Positions 1-5,119 of a stretch of DNA of 9,493 nt are shown here, piece after piece. The notes below the pieces were generated by a model. It saw only the letters and a list, made by a program, of their open reading frames with translations. It did no database searches and was not told where the DNA came from. The DNA comes from Agaricicola taiwanensis_A (lineage in GTDB: Bacteria > Pseudomonadota > Alphaproteobacteria > Rhizobiales > Methylopilaceae): NCBI GenBank assembly GCA_040394255.1, contig JBEBSP010000101.1, positions 1-9,493 on the forward strand. The letters are read 5' to 3'. How positions within the stretch are numbered: position 1 is the first letter of the stretch; each line of letters starts with the position of its first letter. Made by a program: the position numbers and the translations under genes.

Positions 1-13
1 CTGAACATCGGGG

Positions 14-28
14 TTAACGCGGCCTTAA
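14..28. promoter_or_regulatory. CtrA-type binding box TTAA-N7-TTAA
   Basis: TTAA at 14-17 and TTAA at 25-28 are separated by exactly seven bases (CGCGGCC), which is the full consensus for CtrA, the cell-cycle response regulator of alphaproteobacteria. The box lies directly before the ftsB-like gene. With A and T each at about 0.185 (assuming roughly 63% GC), about 0.01 such boxes would be expected by chance in this window. Binding by CtrA is an inference from the motif and position. If CtrA activates here, the box would sit near the -35 region and transcription would start close to the ATG at 53. Confidence 0.55.
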
Positions 29-52
29 GTGTGGCTGGCGGATACCATTGGC

Positions 53-364
53 ATGGTTCGTCGTCATCGCCTCCGCGCCGCCCTGGCCCAGCTCGCCCTC
101 TGGATGGCGACGCTCGCCTCCGTGGCCTACTTCGCGCATCATGCCGTCAGCGGCAATCGCGGCATTGTCGCCAAGCGCGGTTATGAGATGGAGATGGCCA
201 CCCTCGAGGCCGACCTGAAAAAGCTGAAGCTCGAACACGAGCAACTGGAGAGCCGGGTCGCGGCCCTGCGTCCGGCCCAGGTCGATCGGGATATCCTCGA
301 TCAGTTGGCGCGCGATCGGCTCGGTTACATGCACCCCGACGAGCGTGTGCTGGAGCGCAACTGA
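53..364 (+). CDS. ftsB: FtsB/DivIC-like septum formation initiator
   Basis: Small single-pass inner-membrane division protein. In the family it pairs with FtsL and FtsQ in the divisome and helps activate septal peptidoglycan synthesis. From the ATG at 53 it is 103 residues, normal for the family. It shows a short basic N-terminus (VRRHRLR), one hydrophobic helix (about residues 10-28, around LALWMATLASVAYF), then a heptad-rich coiled coil (about 44-73, METATLEADLKKLK-type pattern through LESRVAALRP) and a short C-terminal segment ending in HPDERVLERN. The reading frame is also open from a GTG at 29 (111 residues), but that start lies against the TTAA-N7-TTAA box. Neither start has a strong ribosome binding site; GGCGGA at 38-43 is 9 nt before the ATG at 53, so I chose 53. 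The gene commonly sits just before pdhA in Rhizobiales, as here. The family assignment rests on architecture, length and position. Confidence 0.85.
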   Translation: MVRRHRLRAALAQLALWMATLASVAYFAHHAVSGNRGIVAKRGYEMEMATLEADLKKLKLEHEQLESRVAALRPAQVDRDILDQLARDRLGYMHPDERVLERN

Positions 365-420
365 TTCAGCTTTTCCAGGGCTGGTATTACATTTCCGCAC
401 TGAGCTATGCATGAATGCGC

Positions 421-435
421 TTGGAAGCCTTCCAA
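421..435. promoter_or_regulatory. 15-bp dyad, candidate operator upstream of pdhA
   Basis: TTGGAAGCCTTCCAA is a perfect inverted repeat apart from its central base (7-bp arms at 421-427 and 429-435). It lies in a non-coding region 153 bp before the pdhA start. Its form resembles operators of dimeric repressors such as those of the GntR family; E. coli PdhR uses a similarly sized TTGGT-N3-ACCAA type site. That a regulator binds here is inference. It could also be a small RNA hairpin, but the one-base loop makes DNA binding more likely. Confidence 0.4.
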
Positions 436-441
436 AAATGC
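429..441 (+). repeat. Direct repeat copy 1 (CTTCSAAAAATGC)
   Basis: CTTCCAAAAATGC here matches CTTCGAAAAATGC at 485-497 in 12 of 13 bases. Copy 1 overlaps the right arm of the dyad at 421-435. The copies are 56 bp apart, start to start. In a GC-rich genome two such A-tract 13-mers in one short intergenic region may be paired binding sites. No function is known. Confidence 0.35.
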
Positions 442-484
442 ATGGTTCCACTTGCGTTGCGACGCGGCAAAAACCTTCATTTCT

Positions 485-497
485 CTTCGAAAAATGC
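485..497 (+). repeat. Direct repeat copy 2 (CTTCSAAAAATGC)
   Basis: CTTCGAAAAATGC, the second copy of the element at 429-441, with one mismatch. It lies 90 nt before the pdhA start and is followed by a G-run (GGGG at 498-501). It includes TTCGAA, itself a 6-bp palindrome. Confidence 0.35.
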
Positions 498-577
498 GGG
501 GTTGTGAAAGCAATTCGCGATGCTCGCTTTTCATGAGGCGTTGCGCTAGTGTGCATCAAAATTCATACGACAAAAGT

Positions 578-582
578 GGGAG
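578..582 (+). promoter_or_regulatory. Ribosome binding site of pdhA
   Basis: GGGAG lies 5 nt before the ATG at 588. This decides the pdhA start in favour of 588 over the in-frame GTG at 549, which has no such signal and would add 13 residues not typical of the family. Confidence 0.8.
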
Positions 583-587
583 AACGC

Positions 588-1619
588 ATGGCCACGACAG
601 CGAGCAAGACTGCTGCCAAGAATGGTCCTGGCACGGCTGCGAAAACCTCGCAGAAGATCGACTTCGACAAGGACGAGGAGCTTCACGCCTATCGTGAGAT
701 GCTTCTGATCCGCCGTTTCGAAGAGAAGGCCGGACAGCTCTATGGCATGGGTCTGATCGGCGGCTTCTGCCATCTTTACATTGGCCAGGAGGCTGTCGTC
801 GTCGGCATGCAGATGGCGCTGGTCGAGGGCGATCAGGTCATCACCGCCTATCGCGATCACGCCCATATGCTGGCCTGCGGCATGGACGCCAAGGGCATCA
901 TGGCGGAGCTGACCGGACGGCGCGGCGGCTACTCCAAGGGCAAGGGCGGCTCCATGCACATGTTCAGCGTGGAGAAGAATTTCTACGGCGGTCATGGCAT
1001 CGTCGGCGCCCAGGTCTCGCTTGGCACGGGCCTGGCCTTCGCCAACCGCTACCGCGACAACGGCAACGTCTCGCTGACCTATTTCGGCGACGGCGCCTCC
1101 AACCAGGGTCAGGTCTACGAGAGCTTCAATATGGCCAAGCTCTGGAACCTGCCGGTGGTCTACATCATCGAGAACAACCAGTACGGCATGGGCACCAGCA
1201 TCAGCCGCGCCTCCGCCACCACGGATCTGTCGCAGCGCGGCGCATCCTTCGGCATTCCGGGCGAGCAGGTCGACGGCATGGATGTTCGCGCCGTTCGCGC
1301 CGCGGGTGAAAAGGCCGTCGAGTATGCCCGTTCGGGCAACGGCCCCTACATCCTGGAAATGCTGACCTACCGCTATCGTGGCCACTCCATGTCCGACCCG
1401 GCGAAATACCGGGCGAAAGAGGAGGTCCAGAAGATGCGCGACGAGCACGATCCCATCGAGCAGGTCAGGAAGCGCATCCTCGAAGGCAAGCTGGCGACCG
1501 AGGAAGAGCTCAAGGCGATCGACCAGGAGGTCCGCGCCGTGGTCAACGAATCCGCCGAGTTCGCCAGCTCCGATCCCGAGCCGGATCCGTCCGAGCTGTA
1601 CACGGATATCCTGCGCTAA
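588..1619 (+). CDS. pdhA: Pyruvate dehydrogenase E1 component, alpha subunit
   Basis: Alpha chain of the heterotetrameric (alpha2beta2) E1 of the cytoplasmic PDH complex. E1 decarboxylates pyruvate with thiamine diphosphate and reductively acetylates the lipoyl group. The product is 343 residues, close to alphaproteobacterial homologues. After an Ala/Thr/Lys-rich N-terminus (1-25) comes the dehydrogenase E1 domain (about 33-330). The thiamine diphosphate/Mg motif runs from GDG (167-169) to NN (196-197), giving the expected spacing of about 30. HLYIGQEA (62-69), YRDHAHML (88-95) and the conserved loop YRYRGHSMSDP (261-271) are present; in mitochondrial E1 alpha the serines of that loop are phosphorylated, but nothing suggests this here. 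It is the first gene of the PDH operon, followed after 95 nt by pdhB with a strong hairpin between them. No motif residue looks missing. Confidence 0.97.
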   Translation: MATTASKTAAKNGPGTAAKTSQKIDFDKDEELHAYREMLLIRRFEEKAGQLYGMGLIGGFCHLYIGQEAVVVGMQMALVEGDQVITAYRDHAHMLACGMDAKGIMAELTGRRGGYSKGKGGSMHMFSVEKNFYGGHGIVGAQVSLGTGLAFANRYRDNGNVSLTYFGDGASNQGQVYESFNMAKLWNLPVVYIIENNQYGMGTSISRASATTDLSQRGASFGIPGEQVDGMDVRAVRAAGEKAVEYARSGNGPYILEMLTYRYRGHSMSDPAKYRAKEEVQKMRDEHDPIEQVRKRILEGKLATEEELKAIDQEVRAVVNESAEFASSDPEPDPSELYTDILR

Positions 1620-1627
1620 GATCTCGT

Positions 1628-1675
1628 CCGAATGTTCCGCGGCGCCCGTTTCAAAGAGGCGCCCGGACCATTCGG
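1628..1675 (+). other. Strong RNA hairpin in the pdhA-pdhB spacer
   Basis: CCGAATG (1628-1634) pairs with CATTCGG (1669-1675), TCCG (1636-1639) with CGGA (1664-1667), and GGCGCC (1641-1646) with GGCGCC (1658-1663). This gives 17 base pairs with one mismatch (T1635/C1668), one bulge (C1640) and an 11-nt loop. No U-run follows, so it is not a standard intrinsic terminator. It could stabilise or mark a processing site in the pdhA-pdhB mRNA, act as an attenuator, or be a copy of a dispersed palindromic element. Its role is unknown. Confidence 0.6.
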
Positions 1676-1714
1676 TGCCCGCTTATTGACTGGAAACGTC
1701 AAGGAACACCCGCA

Positions 1715-3106
1715 ATGCCGATCGAAGTACTGATGCCGGCCCTGTCGCCGACCATGGAAAAAGGCAACCTGGCCAAGTGGCTGGTCAAGGAGGGCGACAC
1801 CGTGAAGTCCGGCGACGTGCTCGCCGAGATCGAGACCGACAAGGCCACCATGGAAGTCGAGGCTGTCGACGAGGGCACCATCGGCAAGATCCTGGTCGAG
1901 GAAGGCGCGGCTGACGTCGCGGTCAACACGCCGATCGCGGTTCTGCTGGGCGAGGGCGAGAGTGCGGGGGACATCGCGTCCCGCCCGGTGTCCAAGGGCG
2001 ATGAGGCCAAGGCCGACGACGCCGAGCCGAAGGGCGGCGAGAAGGCCGAAAGCAAGTCGGCCTCCGCTCCGGCGCAGGCAAAGACGCCGGCTCCCGCTGA
2101 ACCCGAGGTGCCTGAAGGCACCGAGATGGTGACCCAGACGGTCCGCGAGGCGCTTCGCGACGCCATGGCGGAAGAGATGCGCGCCGATGATGCCGTCTTC
2201 GTCATGGGCGAGGAGGTCGCGGAGTATCAGGGTGCTTACAAGATCACGCAGGGGCTGCTGCAGGAATTCAGCGCCCGCCGCGTGATCGACACCCCGATCA
2301 CCGAGCACGGCTTCGCAGGCCTCGGCGTCGGCGCGGCCTTCGTCGGCCTGAAGCCGATCGTCGAATTCATGACCTTCAACTTCGCCATGCAGGCGATCGA
2401 CCACATCATCAACTCGGCCGCCAAGACGCTCTATATGTCGGGCGGCAAGATCCAGTGTTCGATCGTGTTCCGTGGCCCCAACGGCGCCGCCGCGCGCGTG
2501 GCCGCCCAGCATAGCCAGGATTACGCCGCCTGGTATTCGGCGATCCCCGGCCTCAAGGTGGTCGCGCCCTACACCGCCGCCGACGCCAAGGGGCTGCTGA
2601 AGGCCGCGATCCGCGATCCCAATCCGGTGATCTTCCTGGAGAATGAGATTCTCTACGGCCAGAGCTTCCCGGTTCCCAAGCTCGACGACTGGACCGTGCC
2701 GATCGGCAAGGCCAAGATCGCACGGCCGGGCAAGGATGTGACGCTGGTCTCATGGTCCATCGGCATGACCTACGCGCTGAAGGCCGCCGAGGAACTCGCC
2801 AAGGACGGCATCGAGGCCGAGGTGATCGACCTGCGCACCATCCGGCCCATGGACGTCGAGACCATCATCGAGTCGGTCAAGAAGACCGGCCGCTGCGTCA
2901 CGGTCGAGGAAGGTTTCCCGCAGTCCGGCGTCGGCTCCGAGATCGCCGCCCAGCTTATGCAGCATGCATTCGATTATCTCGATGCGCCCGTGCTGCGTGT
3001 AACCGGCAAGGATGTGCCGATGCCCTACGCGGCCAACCTTGAAAAGCTGGCGTTGCCCTCGGTGGCGGAAGTGGTCGAGGCGGCCAAGTCCGTCTCGTAT
3101 CGCTGA
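1715..3106 (+). CDS. pdhB: Pyruvate dehydrogenase E1 component, beta subunit, with N-terminal lipoyl domain
   Basis: Beta chain of PDH E1, 463 residues, longer than a plain E1 beta (about 325-330) because a lipoyl domain is fused to its front. Residues 1-80 form the biotin/lipoyl domain with lipoyl lysine K43 in ETDKATMEVE. Residues 81-135 are an Ala/Pro/Lys/Glu-rich flexible linker. About 139-313 is the pyrimidine-binding transketolase domain, with GEEVAEYQGAYK (165-176; a Glu here activates thiamine diphosphate) and RGPNGAAARVAAQHSQ (253-268, H266). About 328-450 is the transketolase C-terminal domain. AAGGAA at 1701-1706 lies 8 nt before the start. pdhC follows 15 nt after the stop. The lipoyl domain closely matches that of PdhC (73 of 87 residues). 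The fused lipoyl domain is an established trait of several alphaproteobacteria, so it is not an artefact. It gives the complex additional swinging arms on E1. Confidence 0.97.
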   Translation: MPIEVLMPALSPTMEKGNLAKWLVKEGDTVKSGDVLAEIETDKATMEVEAVDEGTIGKILVEEGAADVAVNTPIAVLLGEGESAGDIASRPVSKGDEAKADDAEPKGGEKAESKSASAPAQAKTPAPAEPEVPEGTEMVTQTVREALRDAMAEEMRADDAVFVMGEEVAEYQGAYKITQGLLQEFSARRVIDTPITEHGFAGLGVGAAFVGLKPIVEFMTFNFAMQAIDHIINSAAKTLYMSGGKIQCSIVFRGPNGAAARVAAQHSQDYAAWYSAIPGLKVVAPYTAADAKGLLKAAIRDPNPVIFLENEILYGQSFPVPKLDDWTVPIGKAKIARPGKDVTLVSWSIGMTYALKAAEELAKDGIEAEVIDLRTIRPMDVETIIESVKKTGRCVTVEEGFPQSGVGSEIAAQLMQHAFDYLDAPVLRVTGKDVPMPYAANLEKLALPSVAEVVEAAKSVSYR

Positions 3107-3108
3107 AC

Positions 3109-3114
3109 GGGAGG
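3109..3114 (+). promoter_or_regulatory. Ribosome binding site of pdhC
   Basis: GGGAGG, a near-perfect anti-16S match, sits 7 nt before the pdhC ATG and just after the pdhB stop. It is the strongest ribosome binding site in the operon, which fits the high copy number of E2 needed for the PDH core. Confidence 0.8.
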
Positions 3115-3121
3115 GGATAAG

Positions 3122-4453
3122 ATGCCGATCAACATCCTGATGCCCGCCCTGTCTCCGACCATGGAGAAGGGCAACCTCGCCAAATGGCTCAAGAAGGAAG
3201 GCGATACGGTCAAGTCCGGCGACGTGATCGCCGAGATCGAGACCGACAAGGCCACCATGGAAGTGGAGGCCGTCGATGAAGGCACCATCGGCAAGATATT
3301 GATCGCCGAAGGCACCTCCGACGTGCCGGTCAACGAGACCATCGCGATTCTTCTGGAAGAAGGCGAAAGCGCCAGCGACATCGGCAGTGCGCCGAAGGCG
3401 ACGCCCAAGTCGGAAGCCAAGGCCGAGTCGAAGGCTGAAGCGCCGAAAGCGGTGGCCGAGCCGGCGCCTGCGGCCGCTTCCGCCAAGGCCAATGGCCATG
3501 TGGCGGGCGACCGTGTGTTCGCCTCGCCGCTGGCGCGCCGCATCGCCAAGGAATCCGGTCTCGACGTGTCGGCGATCAAGGGCGCGGGCCCGCACGGCCG
3601 TGTCGTGAAGCAGGACGTGGAAGATGCCCTCGCGAAGGGCACCGGCAAGGCCGCCCCGAAGGCTGCCTCCGGAGCGGCGGCCGCCGCGCCCGCCGGTGGC
3701 GGCGTCGCCCCCATGGCCGACGACAAGATCCGGGCCTTCTTCACCGAAGGCTCCTACGAGGTCGTGCCGCATGACAACATGCGCAAGGTCATCGCCAAGC
3801 GCCTGCTGGAATCCAAGCTCACCGTTCCGCATTTCTACCTCACGGCGGACTGCGAACTGGATGCCCTCCTGGCCCTGCGCGCGCAGATCAACGACGGCGC
3901 GCCGAAGGACAAGGACGGCAAGCCGGCCTTCAAGCTGTCGGTCAACGACCTGGTCATCAAGGCGCTGGCGCTCGCCCTCAAGCGCGTGCCGGACGCCAAT
4001 GTGACCTGGACCGAAGGCGCCATGCTGAAGCACAAGGCGGCGGATGTCGGTGTCGCGGTATCGATCCCGAACGGTCTCATCACGCCGGTCATCCGCGATG
4101 CGGACACCAAGTCCGTGTCGGCCATCTCCAACGAGATGAAGGACCTGGCCAAGCGCGCCCGCGAACGCAAGCTGAAGCCCGAGGAATACCAGGGCGGCGT
4201 CACGGCCGTGTCCAACCTCGGCATGTTCGGCGTCAAGGAGTTCTCGGCCATCATCAACCCGCCCCATGCCACCATCCTGGCGGTCGGCGCGGGCGAGCAA
4301 CGGCCCGTGGTCAAGAACGGCCAGCTGGCTGTCGCGACCGTGATGTCCGCCACGCTCTCGACCGATCACCGCGCGGTCGACGGCGCGCTGGGCGCGGAGC
4401 TTCTGGCGGCCTTCAAGGACCTGATCGAAAAGCCCATATCCCTGCTGGTGTGA
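3122..4453 (+). CDS. pdhC: Dihydrolipoamide acetyltransferase, E2 core of PDH
   Basis: E2 forms the structural core of the PDH complex and transfers the acetyl group from lipoamide to CoA. The product is 443 residues. Domains in order: one lipoyl domain (1-80, lipoyl lysine K43 in ETDKATMEVE); Ala/Pro/Lys/Glu-rich linker (about 85-128); peripheral-subunit-binding domain (131-170, RVFASPLARRIAKESGLDVS through GAGPHGRV), which docks E1 or E3; a second Ala/Gly/Pro linker (about 172-198); and the catalytic acyltransferase domain (about 210-443). The catalytic motif DHRAVDG (415-421) supplies H416 and D420. ISNEMKDLAKRAR (335-347) and SNLGMFG (364-370) are also typical. Only one lipoyl domain is present, against three in E. 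coli AceF; PdhB carries another. The GNAT gene starts 12 nt after the stop. The symbol pdhC is the rhizobial usage; aceF is a synonym. Confidence 0.97.
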   Translation: MPINILMPALSPTMEKGNLAKWLKKEGDTVKSGDVIAEIETDKATMEVEAVDEGTIGKILIAEGTSDVPVNETIAILLEEGESASDIGSAPKATPKSEAKAESKAEAPKAVAEPAPAAASAKANGHVAGDRVFASPLARRIAKESGLDVSAIKGAGPHGRVVKQDVEDALAKGTGKAAPKAASGAAAAAPAGGGVAPMADDKIRAFFTEGSYEVVPHDNMRKVIAKRLLESKLTVPHFYLTADCELDALLALRAQINDGAPKDKDGKPAFKLSVNDLVIKALALALKRVPDANVTWTEGAMLKHKAADVGVAVSIPNGLITPVIRDADTKSVSAISNEMKDLAKRARERKLKPEEYQGGVTAVSNLGMFGVKEFSAIINPPHATILAVGAGEQRPVVKNGQLAVATVMSATLSTDHRAVDGALGAELLAAFKDLIEKPISLLV

Positions 4454-4465
4454 GAGCGCCGGATC

Positions 4466-5119
4466 ATGCGGCCCCCTGAAAAAGGCGTAGAGATCTTTTT
4501 CCGCTTCGCCGAGCCGCAGGATGCGCGCGACATCGCGGTCCTGTTCGATATGGCCAATGCGGGAAAGATCGCGGAGATGTGGACGCCCTACGCACAGGAG
4601 GGCGAAACCTGGGTGGATGTCGCGGTGCGTCAGATACTGACGCCCGGCACGAGCATAAGCCTCTCCGGCACGCTGGTGGCCGTCTGCGGGAACAGGACCG
4701 TCGGCATGCTGATGTGCCGTAACCTGTCGCCCGATCCGGTGGACTTCGGCAAGAGCACCGAGGACAGCCGGTCGTTCGATGAGTTGAAGGATCAGGTCCG
4801 CGGAAGCTTCTATCTGAGCATCATGGCCGTCTATGAGGAATGGCGCGGTTATGGGGTGGCCAAGAAGCTGCTCGATTTTGCAATCAGTGCTGCCTACCAC
4901 GTCGGCAGCACGACGGTTTCGGCCATTGTGCATGAGAGCAACACCAAGCTTCTCGCGCATTACGCCAAACGCGGCATGGCCGTGAAATCATCCCGTCCTG
5001 CGGGCAAGCATCCGGCCTATGCGCCGGACAGCCAGTGGCTGCTGCTCACCTGCAGCCCGCCGGACGGCTTCATAGAAACGGAAACAGAGAAGAGCGATAC
5101 CGATGGCAAACGAGTATGA
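4466..5119 (+). CDS. GNAT-family N-acetyltransferase within the PDH operon
   Basis: 217 residues, with a GNAT acetyltransferase fold over about residues 12-175. The acetyl-CoA pyrophosphate loop is visible as YLSIMAVYEEWRGYGVAKKLL (motif A: R127-G-Y-G-V-A132). The beta strand and helix of motif B follow in VSAIVHESNTKLLAHYAKRGM (151-171). The C-terminal tail (about 198-217) is charged and probably disordered. The substrate cannot be told. The gene begins 12 nt after pdhC and ends 17 nt inside lpdA, so it is almost certainly co-transcribed and probably translationally coupled to lpdA. PDH makes acetyl-CoA, the likely donor, which makes a protein or metabolite acetylation role plausible, but this is inference. 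Its start has only a weak ribosome binding site. Codon choice looks a little more AT-tolerant than in the PDH genes (TTT, GCA, AGT, ATT all occur), which may mean later acquisition. Confidence 0.85.
   Translation: MRPPEKGVEIFFRFAEPQDARDIAVLFDMANAGKIAEMWTPYAQEGETWVDVAVRQILTPGTSISLSGTLVAVCGNRTVGMLMCRNLSPDPVDFGKSTEDSRSFDELKDQVRGSFYLSIMAVYEEWRGYGVAKKLLDFAISAAYHVGSTTVSAIVHESNTKLLAHYAKRGMAVKSSRPAGKHPAYAPDSQWLLLTCSPPDGFIETETEKSDTDGKRV

Larger units (their letters stand above)
365..587. other. Non-coding leader region of the PDH operon
   Basis: 223 nt between ftsB and pdhA with no credible gene, and visibly more AT-rich than the flanking genes. It contains the 15-bp dyad at 421-435, the direct repeat at 429-441 and 485-497, and the pdhA ribosome binding site at its end. 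No U-tailed hairpin follows ftsB, so no intrinsic terminator is evident. A pdhA promoter is expected here, but I could not place convincing -35 and -10 boxes. TTGCGCTAGTGTG at 541-553 resembles a -10 region but has no good -35 partner. Confidence 0.6.

Noticed and set aside
363..367. GANTC (CcrM methylation) site at the ftsB stop as a cell-cycle signal
   Set aside because: Several GANTC sites occur inside genes across the window (for example in pdhA, pdhB and pdhC), so one copy here is not informative.
549..587. Extended pdhA start at GTG 549
   Set aside because: It adds 13 residues with no ribosome binding site, while the ATG at 588 has GGGAG at the right distance and gives the usual family length.
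1686..1691. TTGACT as a -35 box for an internal pdhB promoter
   Set aside because: A matching -10 would fall at about 1709-1714, which reads CCCGCA and abuts the start codon. The match is a lone hexamer.
2750..4960. Very long open frame on the - strand opposite pdhB, pdhC and the GNAT gene
   Set aside because: It is the antisense of three well-supported genes. Long antisense frames are common in GC-rich coding DNA, and its product (rich in His, Arg, Asp and Gly) has no recognisable domain.
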